Below are positions 6,064 to 13,293 of a stretch of 16,196 bases of DNA, piece after piece. Numbering within the stretch: position 1 is the first letter of the stretch; each line of letters starts with the position of its first letter. The notes under the pieces are model-generated. The model made no database searches and had not been told where the DNA came from. It was given only the letters and a program-made list of their open reading frames with translations. The stretch is from an uncultured Muribaculaceae bacterium (lineage in GTDB: Bacteria; Bacteroidota; Bacteroidia; Bacteroidales; Muribaculaceae): assembly GCA_910578385.1 (NCBI GenBank), contig CAJTQV010000032.1, forward strand, positions 1-16,196, read 5' to 3'. Both the position numbers and the translations under genes were made by a program.

Positions 6064-7899
6064 ATGAGCGAACAATACATAGTCAGCGCGCGGAAGTACA
6101 GACCCGCGACTTTCCACAGCGTCGTCGGACAACAGAACCTGACCGCCACCCTCAAGGGGGCGATCGCCTCGGGTCGTCTGGCTCACGCATATCTCTTCTG
6201 CGGACCGCGCGGCGTGGGCAAGACCTCATGCGCACGTATTTTCGCACGTACAATCAACTGCCTCTCCCCCACCGCCGACGGCGAAGCCTGCGGCGAGTGC
6301 GAGTCCTGCCGCGCCATCGACCGTGGCAACTCTTTCAATCTCATGGAACTCGACGCGGCATCGAACAACAGTGTCGATGACATCCGCGCCGTCACCGAAC
6401 AGGTCAACATCCCCCCGCAGGTAGGCAAATACCGCGTCTTCATCATCGACGAGGTGCATATGCTCTCATCACAGGCATTCAACGCTTTCCTCAAGACGCT
6501 TGAGGAACCGCCGTCGTATGTGATATTCATTCTCGCCACGACCGAGAAGCATAAGGTCATCCCCACCATCCTGAGCCGCTGCCAGATCTACGACTTCAAG
6601 CGCATCACAATCAACGACACCGTTGACCATCTCGCATATGTGGCACAGCAGGAGGGCATCGAGGCCGACCGAAAGGCACTCGGAGTAATCGCCCGCAAGG
6701 CCGACGGCGCCATGCGCGACGCCCTCTCCATCTTCGACCAGGTAGCGACCTCGACACGCGGCCATATGACCTACGAGGCCGTGGTCGAGAATCTCAATGT
6801 TCTCGACTACGATTACTTCTTCAAGCTCATCGACTCGTTCGCACGCGGCGACGCCGGAGAATCACTGCTGCTCTACAAGGAGATACGCGACCGCGGATTC
6901 GACTCGCTCTTCTTCGTGAACAGTCTGGCGCAGCATGTCCGCGACCTCATGGTGGCCGCCGACCCGCGCACTCTGCCGCTGCTTGAAACTCCCGACGACA
7001 TAGGCCAACGCCTTGTGGAACAAGCCCGCTCGCTGCCGCTGCAGTGGTACTACGCCGCCATGCGTCTGCTCAACGACTGCGACCTCAACTACCGCACGTC
7101 GTCGAACAAACAGCTGCTCGTCGAGCTGACCCTCATCCGTCTATGCCAGCTCATAGCCCCGGCCCAGCCCCCTTTTGACCTTTCCGACCGCCCCATGGCC
7201 CTGCGGAATCCATCGGAAGCACCACGGGCCAGAACCTCGGCACCGGCAGCAGAAGCGCAACCCGCAGCTCCGGTCACCGCAAGCGTTACCGAAGATCCCG
7301 CGCCGGCACCCTACGTAGCCGCTCCGCAAGCCGCTCCTGCTCCTGCTCCGGCACCCGCCCCGGCACCCCAACCCGCCGCAGCTCAGCCAAGAGTCGTCCC
7401 TGTCCAGCAACCTCCAAGGCCGCAACCACAGGCACAACCCCAGGCTCATCCGCAGACACGCCCCGGCGCCGGACGTCCGCATTCCTTCCAGCTCAACGCG
7501 GGCAACCAGGCCCAGGCCGCCAGCCTCGAACGCAAGAAGGAGAACTTCACCGACGCCGACTTCATGCGCGTATGGAACGAGTACATACTCGCCGTGCCCG
7601 ACCAGAAGATACTCGTCAGCGCCATGCGCAACGCGCAACCCAAGCGACGCGACAACCTTGAGTTTGACGTACTCGTGGACCATCCCGCCCAGCAGCAGGC
7701 CTTCGAACTGGCCATGCCGAAACTCCTGCGGTTCATGCGCGAACGGCTGCGAAATGACTTCCTGTCGGTCAAGGCCACAATCAACCCCGAGAAAGAGGTC
7801 ACCAAATATCTACCGCCCCAGGAATTCCTGCGTAAGGCCGTCGAGGAAAATCCCACCCTCGGAAATTTCCTCAAGGAAATAGAGATTGAAGTCGTATAA
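6064..7899 (+). CDS. dnaX: DNA polymerase III subunit gamma/tau
   Basis: This is the ATPase of the clamp loader, which opens and places the sliding clamp on primed DNA at the replication fork. The 611-residue protein shows the family's parts in order: Walker A GPRGVGKT (47-54), four zinc-binding cysteines (66, 76, 79, 82), the Walker B/DEVH site (FIIDEVHML, Asp129 and Glu130), and the SRC sensor motif (171-173). The clamp-loader lid and collar follow to about residue 370. Residues about 380-480 form a Pro/Ala/Gln-rich linker with short PA repeats. A compact C-terminal domain (about 490-611, NFTDADFMRVW onward) should contact other replisome parts. The ATG at 6064 puts the conserved YRP(x)F segment at the expected N-terminal place. 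I see no A-rich slippery heptamer of the kind that makes the short gamma form in E. coli. The gene has its own promoter, and no clear terminator lies between it and the rimP promoter. Confidence 0.97.
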   Translation: MSEQYIVSARKYRPATFHSVVGQQNLTATLKGAIASGRLAHAYLFCGPRGVGKTSCARIFARTINCLSPTADGEACGECESCRAIDRGNSFNLMELDAASNNSVDDIRAVTEQVNIPPQVGKYRVFIIDEVHMLSSQAFNAFLKTLEEPPSYVIFILATTEKHKVIPTILSRCQIYDFKRITINDTVDHLAYVAQQEGIEADRKALGVIARKADGAMRDALSIFDQVATSTRGHMTYEAVVENLNVLDYDYFFKLIDSFARGDAGESLLLYKEIRDRGFDSLFFVNSLAQHVRDLMVAADPRTLPLLETPDDIGQRLVEQARSLPLQWYYAAMRLLNDCDLNYRTSSNKQLLVELTLIRLCQLIAPAQPPFDLSDRPMALRNPSEAPRARTSAPAAEAQPAAPVTASVTEDPAPAPYVAAPQAAPAPAPAPAPAPQPAAAQPRVVPVQQPPRPQPQAQPQAHPQTRPGAGRPHSFQLNAGNQAQAASLERKKENFTDADFMRVWNEYILAVPDQKILVSAMRNAQPKRRDNLEFDVLVDHPAQQQAFELAMPKLLRFMRERLRNDFLSVKATINPEKEVTKYLPPQEFLRKAVEENPTLGNFLKEIEIEVV

Positions 7900-7974
7900 T
7901 CAATGTTAAATTTTACTAAAGATAGTTAAAATAAGGCATATTTGAAGTAAATTGCCGTTTGCAGCGGCTGCCGA

Positions 7975-8006
7975 TTTCCAAATGCCCAAAATATTTATTA
8001 TCTTTG
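7975..8006 (+). promoter_or_regulatory. Promoter of the rimP-nusA-infB cluster
   Basis: TATCTTTG at 7999-8006 is a perfect -7 box. Exactly 20 bases upstream lies TTTC (7975-7978), one base away from the TTTG -33 box. The expected start near 8013 leaves a leader of about 168 bases before rimP, unusually long compared with the roughly 25- and 40-base leaders of the other plus-strand promoters here. Confidence 0.7.
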
Positions 8007-8016
8007 CATAACATTC

Positions 8017-8048
8017 CGGAGGGGACGCAGGTCTCCTCCGAATTTTTT
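8017..8048 (+). promoter_or_regulatory. Promoter-proximal terminator-like hairpin in the rimP leader
   Basis: CGGAGGGGAC (8017-8026) pairs with GTCTCCTCCG (8031-8040) over ten bases with one G-T pair, around the tetraloop GCAG. AATTTTTTAA follows. This is the form of an intrinsic terminator, but it begins only about ten bases after the -7 box, so it would be the first structure in the nascent transcript. It could attenuate the operon, stop read-through from dnaX, or protect the 5' end. Autoregulation of nusA operons through leader attenuation is known in other bacteria; applying that here is inference. Confidence 0.7.
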
Positions 8049-8090
8049 AATGTGCCGCACGCCTCATCCGCCTCAACCGGACGTGGAGCG

Positions 8091-8107
8091 ACACGTTCTT
8101 AACGTGT
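8091..8107 (+). promoter_or_regulatory. Second hairpin in the rimP leader
   Basis: ACACGTT (8091-8097) and AACGTGT (8101-8107) are perfect complements around a three-base loop. The hairpin lies between the terminator-like hairpin and the tandem repeats. It has no T-run and no known function. Confidence 0.45.
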
Positions 8108-8184
8108 TCAGACATCACAGGCTGACATAACCGGTCAGACATAACCGTCTGATATCACAGTCAGACATTACAAATCAGACATGA
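8108..8184 (+). repeat. Degenerate 13-14-base tandem repeat ending in the rimP start codon
   Basis: Six units begin at 8108, 8122, 8135, 8148, 8161 and 8175. Most read TCAGACAT followed by CAC, AAC or TAC; the second has CTGACATAA and the fourth TCTGATATCA. In the last unit (TCAGACATGA) the ATG is the rimP initiation codon. Unit 4 (TCTGA) is complementary to the TCAGA of units 3, 5 and 6, so alternative short hairpins could form, one of which would involve the bases just before the start codon. No Shine-Dalgarno sequence is present. Confidence 0.7.
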
Positions 8185-8645
8185 TAGATAAGAAAGCACT
8201 TCAGGACTTCATAGACACGCGCCTCGAAGGCACGGACTACTTTCCGGTTGACCTCACGGTCAGCAAGGACAACGAGATAAAGGTCGAGATCGACTCCATG
8301 AGCGGGGTTGACATCGACTTCTGCATCGGGCTCACCCGCGCCATCGAGGAGGCATTCCCCCGCGACGACGAGGATTATGAGCTTGAGGTAGGTTCGGCGG
8401 GGCTCACCACGCCCTTCAAGGTTCTTGCCCAGTATGAGAAGAACCTCGGCAACAAGGTGGAGGTGCTCACCCGCGACGGCCGCAAGCTGCACGGAGTTCT
8501 CTCGGCAGCCGGTCCGGAGACATTCACGGTCGACACCGTGGTCAAGGTGCGCCCCGAGGGCGCGAAGCGTCCGGTGGAGCAGGTCGAGCCGCAGACTTTC
8601 GCCTATGCCGATGTCAAGTCCGTGCGCTACGAGCTGGAGTTCTGA
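8181..8645 (+). CDS. rimP: Ribosome maturation factor RimP
   Basis: RimP binds the 30S precursor and helps it mature, particularly around ribosomal protein S12. The 154-residue product has the two-domain layout of the family: an alpha/beta N-domain (to about residue 75) followed by a small SH3-like beta barrel (about 85-154). The family signature at the domain junction reads LEVGSAGLTTPF (Glu69 onward), corresponding to the usual E-V-S-S-P-G. Its length is normal. The chosen ATG lies in the last tandem-repeat unit, and no better upstream in-frame start is seen. Position before nusA and infB is the conserved gene order of this cluster in very many bacteria, which supports the call. The gap to nusA is 77 bases. 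Confidence 0.95.
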   Translation: MIDKKALQDFIDTRLEGTDYFPVDLTVSKDNEIKVEIDSMSGVDIDFCIGLTRAIEEAFPRDDEDYELEVGSAGLTTPFKVLAQYEKNLGNKVEVLTRDGRKLHGVLSAAGPETFTVDTVVKVRPEGAKRPVEQVEPQTFAYADVKSVRYELEF

Positions 8646-8722
8646 CAGCCCCGCAGCCCGGACGCGACACTGTAAAAGAAATCAAACCCATCACATACAG
8701 ATAGATAAAGATATTAAGTCTT

Positions 8723-9970
8723 ATGGCAAAAAAAGCAGAGACAGTAAATATGGTCGACAGGTTCGCAGAGTTCAAGGAACTCAAGAACATCGACAAGACC
8801 ACAATGATTTCGGTACTTGAGGAGTCATTCCGCAACGTGCTCGCCAAGCAGTTCGGTTCGGATGAGAACTTCGATGTCATCATGAACCCCGACAAGGGCG
8901 ATTGCGAGATTTATCAGAATCTTGAGGTCGTTGCCGACGGCGACGTGGAGAACAAGGACATGCAGATCGGGCTGACCGACGCACGCGAGATTGACCCCGA
9001 GTGCGAGATCGGCGAGGAAGTCGCCAAGCAGATCTTCTTCGAGAAGTTCGGCCGCCGCGCCATCCTCAACCTCCGTCAGACTCTGCAGTCCAAGATTCTC
9101 GACCTTCAGAAAGACGCGATCTACTCGAAGTTCAAGGAGATCGAGGGTGAGGTAGTCACCGCCGAGGTACACCAGATCTGGAAGCGCGAGATGCTCCTCA
9201 TCGACGAGGACCAGAACGAGCTCATCCTCCCGAAAGAGGAGCAGATTCCGGGCGACTTCTTCCACAAGGGCGACATGGTGCGTGCCATCGTGAAGCGTGT
9301 GGACAACCCCAACAACAACCCGAAGGTTATCATCTCGCGCACGGATCCGCGCTTCCTGCGCCGCCTGTTCGAGCTTGAGGTTCCCGAGATCCACGACGGC
9401 CTCATCACCATCAAGGACGTTGCCCGCAAGCCGGGCGAGCGTGCCAAGATCGCCGTGGAGAGCTACGACGAGCGCATCGACCCGGTCGGTGCCTGCGTCG
9501 GCATCAAGGGCAGCCGTATCCACGGCATTGTCCGCGAGCTCCGCAACGAGAACATCGACGTAATCTCATACACTGCCAACCCGCAGCTCTACATACAGCG
9601 CGCTCTCTCGCCCGCCAAGATCTCATCCATGCGTCTCAACGAGGAGGAGAAGAAGGCCGAGGTGTTCCTGCACCCTGATGAGGTGAGCCTCGCGATCGGC
9701 AAGGGTGGTCTCAACATACTTCTCGCCCAGAAGCTCACGGGATACACTATCGACGTGTACCGCGACATCGAGGAGGGCGAGGAAGACATCTACCTCGACG
9801 AGTTCCGCGACGAGATCGACGGCTGGGTGATCGAGGCCCTGAAAGACCTCGGTCTCGGCACCGCCAAGGCAGTGCTCAACGCACCCCGCGAGGTGCTCGA
9901 CCAGGCAGACCTTGAGGTCGAGACCGTCGAGAACGTGCTCTCGATACTCCGCGCCGAGTTCGAGGAATAA
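8723..9970 (+). CDS. nusA: Transcription termination/antitermination factor NusA
   Basis: NusA binds RNA polymerase and nascent RNA and modulates pausing, termination and antitermination. The 415-residue protein has an N-terminal polymerase-binding domain (about 1-130), an S1 domain (about 135-200, including IEGEVVTAEVHQIW), a first KH domain with the RNA-binding loop GIKG (260-263), and a second KH domain with GKGG (326-329). The short C-terminal stretch (about 370-415, including GLGTAKAVLNAP) lacks the two acidic repeats that extend E. coli NusA to about 495 residues; short forms are usual in many phyla, so this is not a truncation. It lies between rimP and infB. The 76-base gap to infB holds a C-rich, GC-rich stretch (GGGCCGGGCCCC within it) with no T-run, so transcription probably continues into infB. 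Confidence 0.97.
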   Translation: MAKKAETVNMVDRFAEFKELKNIDKTTMISVLEESFRNVLAKQFGSDENFDVIMNPDKGDCEIYQNLEVVADGDVENKDMQIGLTDAREIDPECEIGEEVAKQIFFEKFGRRAILNLRQTLQSKILDLQKDAIYSKFKEIEGEVVTAEVHQIWKREMLLIDEDQNELILPKEEQIPGDFFHKGDMVRAIVKRVDNPNNNPKVIISRTDPRFLRRLFELEVPEIHDGLITIKDVARKPGERAKIAVESYDERIDPVGACVGIKGSRIHGIVRELRNENIDVISYTANPQLYIQRALSPAKISSMRLNEEEKKAEVFLHPDEVSLAIGKGGLNILLAQKLTGYTIDVYRDIEEGEEDIYLDEFRDEIDGWVIEALKDLGLGTAKAVLNAPREVLDQADLEVETVENVLSILRAEFEE

Positions 9971-10046
9971 TGAGCACCGCCGCGCCCCAACCTCTCCCCT
10001 CCCTCCGGGCCGGGCCCCGGTCAATTGTATAATTTAACAACAGCAT

Positions 10047-12947
10047 ATGCGCACAAAGATCAGTAAAGTAGCCAAAGACCTTAATGTAGGAGTGAACACT
10101 GCGGTGGACTTCCTGCGAAAACACAATGTCGAGGTCGACGAGGGCAATCCCAACGCCCGCATAGACTCCGACGCCGTTGATCTGCTCACAAGGGAGTTCA
10201 GCAAAGACAAGGAATTCAAGACTCAGGTAGACGGCAAACGTCCTCCCAAAAGCCCCAAGAAAGATAAGCCGGAACGCGAAGCGCAGCCGGCCGCATCTCA
10301 TGTGTCCGGGCCCAAGATTCTTGGCACCATCGACCTCTCCAACCCCAAGTCAGGCATGAAGACTGTCTCTGACGCAGCTGTTGAACAGGCCAACGCAGAA
10401 GCCGCAGCACGCGAGAAAGCCGAGCGTGAGAAGGCTGAACAGGAGAAGGCCGCAAGAATCAAGGCCGAACAGGAGAAAGCCGCACGCGAGAAAGCGGAGC
10501 GCGAGAAGGCTGACCGTGAGAAAGCCGAACGCGAGGCCCGCCAGCGTGCCGAACAGGCCAAGGCCGAGGCCGCACGCGCCGAGGCTGAGCGTCAGGCCGA
10601 GCAGAAGAAAAAGGAGGAGGCTGCCAAAGCCGCTTCCGCACAACCTGCCGCACCCGCACAGCCCGCAGCCGCCGAGAAACCGGCCGAGACCAAGCCTGCC
10701 GAAGAGGAGAACAAGCCTTTCCGCCTCGGTGGCGCCCCGCAGGGTCCCGAGCTGAAGGTGCTCGGCAAGATCGACCTCTCTGCCATCAACCAGAGCACCC
10801 GCCCCAAGAAGAAGGGAAAGAACGAGCGTCGCGCCGAGAACGACGCGCGCAAGAAGCGCAAGCGCATCGGCAAGGAGAAGGTAGATATCGACAAGGCTGC
10901 ACAGCAGCCCGGTTTCGGTGCCGACCAGCGCAAGAAGCCGGGTGACGGCCAGAACCGCCAGGGTGGCAACCAGGGCGGAGGCCAGGGCCGTGGCGACCGC
11001 AACCGCAACAACCGTCGTGGCGACCGCCGTCAGGCCAAGCCCGAGATCAGCAACGAGGATGTACAGAAGCAGGTGAAGGAGACCCTCGCACGTCTCACCA
11101 ACAAGACCACCAAGAAGTCGGTCAAGTTCCGCAAGGAGAAGCGCGAGGAGATGCACCACCGCGAGATGGAGAACGCCCAGCGCGAGGCAGCCGAGAGCAA
11201 GATTCTGAAGATTACGGAGTTTGTGACGGCCAACGACCTTGCAAGCCTTATGGACGTTCCCGTCAACAACGTCATCGCCACCTGCATGAACATCGGCGTG
11301 ATGGTGTCGATCAACCAGCGTCTCGACGCCGAGACAATCAACATCGTGGCCGAGGAGTTCGGCTTCGAGACCGAGTTTGTCAGCGCCGACGTGACCGAGG
11401 CCATCGAGACTCCCGAAGACCGTGAGGAGGATCTCCAGCCGCGTCCGCCGATCGTGACCGTCATGGGTCACGTGGACCATGGTAAGACCTCGCTGCTCGA
11501 CTATATCCGCAAGGCCAACGTTATCGCCGGTGAGGCCGGAGGTATCACACAGCATATCGGTGCCTACAACGTGACGCTCCCCAACGGACGCCGCATCACG
11601 TTCCTCGATACACCGGGTCACGAGGCGTTCACCGCCATGCGTGCCCGTGGTGCGAAGGTGACCGACCTCGCCATCATCATTGTCGCCGCCGACGATGATG
11701 TCATGCCCCAGACCGTCGAGGCAATCAACCACGCCTCGGCCGCCGGTGTGCCGATGGTGTTCGCCATCAACAAGATTGACAAACCCGCAGCCAACCCCGA
11801 CAAGATCAAGGAACAGCTCGGCGCGATGAACTATCTCGTAGAGGACTGGGGCGGCAAGTACCAGTCGCAGGACATCTCGGCCAAGAAGGGCATAGGTGTC
11901 GAAGACCTCATGGAGAAGGTGCTTCTTGAGGCCGAGATGCTCGACCTCAAGGCCAACCCCGACCGCGCCGCCATCGGCTCGGTGATCGAGTCGTCGCTCG
12001 ACAAGGGTCGCGGTTACGTGGCCACAGTGCTTGTCCAGAACGGTACGCTCCGCGTGGGCGACGTGATTCTGGCCGGTACCAACTACGGTAAGGTCAAGGC
12101 GATGTTCAACGAGCGTAACCAGCGCGTCAAGGAAGCCGGTCCGGCCACTCCGGTGCTTATCCTCGGTCTGAACGGCGCTCCGCAGGCCGGCGACACGTTC
12201 AACGTGCTCCCCACCGAGCAGGAGGCCCGCGAGATTGCATCGAAGCGTGAGCAGCTGCAGCGCGAGCTCAGCATGCGCACCACCAAGCGTCTCGGCCTTG
12301 AGGAACTCGGCCGCCGCCGCGCCCTCAACGACTTCCACGAGCTCAACCTCGTTGTCAAGGGTGACGTTGACGGTTCTGTCGAGGCTCTTTCCGACTCGCT
12401 TCTCAAGCTCTCCACACCGGAGATTCAGGTCAACGTGCTCCACAAGGGCGTGGGTGCCATCTCCGAGTCAGACGTCACACTCGCAGCCGCGTCCGATGCC
12501 ATCATCATCGGTTTCCAGGTGCGTCCTTCGGCAGCCGCCCGCAGGGAGGCCGACAAGGAGGGAGTCGAGATCCGTCTATACTCCGTCATCTACAAGGCCA
12601 TCGAGGAAGTCAAGGATGCCATGGAGGGACTTCTCTCTCCCGAGATCAAGGAGGAGATTATCGGTACAGCCGAGGTGCTCCAGACCTACAAGATCTCGAA
12701 GGTCGGAACGATTGCCGGTGCTATTGTACGCGACGGCAAGATCAAGCGTTCTTCGAAAGTCCGCGTGATCCGCGACGGCATTGTAATCTACACCGGCGAG
12801 CTCGGTTCGCTGAAACGTTTCAAGGACGATGCCAAGGAAGTTCTGTCGGGCTACGACTGCGGTCTATCCGTGCAGGGCTACAACGACATCCGAGAGGGCG
12901 ACCTCATCGAGGCTTACGAGGAAGTCGAGGTTAAGAAGACACTCTGA
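10047..12947 (+). CDS. infB: Translation initiation factor IF-2
   Basis: IF-2 is the GTPase that brings initiator tRNA to the 30S subunit and promotes subunit joining. The 966-residue protein starts with an IF2_N-type helix bundle (TKISKVAKDLNVGVNTAVDFL). A long charged, coiled-coil-like stretch of KAE/REK repeats follows (about 118-196), then an Ala/Pro linker and a Gly/Arg/Asn-rich segment (about 296-330). A second IF2_N-like region precedes the GTPase domain. The G motifs are intact: GHVDHGKT (474-481), DTPGH (521-525), NKID (575-578) and SAK (611-613). The beta-barrel and C-terminal domains that bind fMet-tRNA complete the normal order, and the C-terminal half shows no gap. It is last in the cluster: rbfA, truB or rpsO do not follow, and a terminator lies about 60 bases downstream. 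Confidence 0.97.
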   Translation: MRTKISKVAKDLNVGVNTAVDFLRKHNVEVDEGNPNARIDSDAVDLLTREFSKDKEFKTQVDGKRPPKSPKKDKPEREAQPAASHVSGPKILGTIDLSNPKSGMKTVSDAAVEQANAEAAAREKAEREKAEQEKAARIKAEQEKAAREKAEREKADREKAEREARQRAEQAKAEAARAEAERQAEQKKKEEAAKAASAQPAAPAQPAAAEKPAETKPAEEENKPFRLGGAPQGPELKVLGKIDLSAINQSTRPKKKGKNERRAENDARKKRKRIGKEKVDIDKAAQQPGFGADQRKKPGDGQNRQGGNQGGGQGRGDRNRNNRRGDRRQAKPEISNEDVQKQVKETLARLTNKTTKKSVKFRKEKREEMHHREMENAQREAAESKILKITEFVTANDLASLMDVPVNNVIATCMNIGVMVSINQRLDAETINIVAEEFGFETEFVSADVTEAIETPEDREEDLQPRPPIVTVMGHVDHGKTSLLDYIRKANVIAGEAGGITQHIGAYNVTLPNGRRITFLDTPGHEAFTAMRARGAKVTDLAIIIVAADDDVMPQTVEAINHASAAGVPMVFAINKIDKPAANPDKIKEQLGAMNYLVEDWGGKYQSQDISAKKGIGVEDLMEKVLLEAEMLDLKANPDRAAIGSVIESSLDKGRGYVATVLVQNGTLRVGDVILAGTNYGKVKAMFNERNQRVKEAGPATPVLILGLNGAPQAGDTFNVLPTEQEAREIASKREQLQRELSMRTTKRLGLEELGRRRALNDFHELNLVVKGDVDGSVEALSDSLLKLSTPEIQVNVLHKGVGAISESDVTLAAASDAIIIGFQVRPSAAARREADKEGVEIRLYSVIYKAIEEVKDAMEGLLSPEIKEEIIGTAEVLQTYKISKVGTIAGAIVRDGKIKRSSKVRVIRDGIVIYTGELGSLKRFKDDAKEVLSGYDCGLSVQGYNDIREGDLIEAYEEVEVKKTL

Positions 12948-12955
12948 CATATACC

Positions 12956-12994
12956 GGGTCTGCTCCCGTCATGACCATCATGACCGGCAGACCC
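12956..12994 (+). promoter_or_regulatory. Two-tier hairpin just after infB
   Basis: GGGTCTGC (12956-12963) pairs with GCAGACCC (12987-12994). Inside this, GTCATGA (12968-12974) pairs perfectly with TCATGAC (12978-12984) around a three-base loop. The structure begins eight bases after the infB stop and precedes the main terminator. It probably protects or shapes the 3' end of the operon mRNA. Confidence 0.55.
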
Positions 12995-13008
12995 AGAACA
13001 TACAAAAG

Positions 13009-13046
13009 AAAAAATGCAGCTCCATTCACATGGGGCTGCATTTTTT
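13009..13046. terminator. Bidirectional terminator between infB and the LRR gene
   Basis: AAAAAATGCAGCTCCA (13009-13024) and TGGGGCTGCATTTTTT (13031-13046) pair over 16 bases with one T-G pair around a six-base loop. The A6/T6 flanks give a U-run on either strand, so it can stop transcription from infB and also from the convergent LRR gene. Confidence 0.9.
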
Positions 13047-13293
13047 CAACCAAATTAGTCTGCACCGGGAAATACGCGATCCGTATCACTGCGGTTACTG
13101 CCACTTCTCCTCATCAACCGGACGGGAGCCACACCCCTCCTATATTCAGAAGTTCAATAACCGGGGTTGTCCTGGAATCGCCGTATCACCCTGCTGCGAC
13201 TATCTCTTAATCATTTCTGCCACACTCGGTGTAGCTCCGGGTGTGACAATGCTACGTCAACCTCACGGCCGACGTAGCATAATAAACCTACTG
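13047..13293. other. Gene-free interval with two adjacent hairpins
   Basis: I see no credible gene between the infB terminator and the stop of the LRR gene. Two hairpins stand four bases apart. CACACTCGG (13221-13229) pairs with CCGGGTGTG (13237-13245) with one T-G pair. ATGCTACGTC (13249-13258) pairs perfectly with GACGTAGCAT (13271-13280). The second lies 13 bases beyond the LRR stop codon and, read on the minus strand, is the first 3' structure of that transcript. Neither has a T-run, so they are probably mRNA-end structures. Confidence 0.5.

Noticed and set aside
7200..7560. Programmed frameshift site for a short gamma form of DnaX
   Set aside because: No A-rich slippery heptamer with a following hairpin was found in the linker, so a second product cannot be supported.
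7141..7683. 180-codon open frame antisense to dnaX
   Set aside because: It lies opposite the Pro/Ala-rich linker, giving an artificial Gly/Arg/Cys-rich product.
8013..8180. Known riboswitch in the rimP leader
   Set aside because: The leader is structured, but I recognise no conserved metabolite-binding core; it is described as an attenuator-like leader instead.
8825..9523. 232-codon open frame antisense to nusA
   Set aside because: It is a shadow of the well-supported nusA frame, Leu/Val/Asp-rich and without recognisable motifs.
10350..12443. 697-codon open frame antisense to infB
   Set aside because: It lies wholly opposite infB, whose motifs are complete. Its translation is a low-complexity Leu/Val/Gly-rich product expected from reading GC-rich codons backwards.
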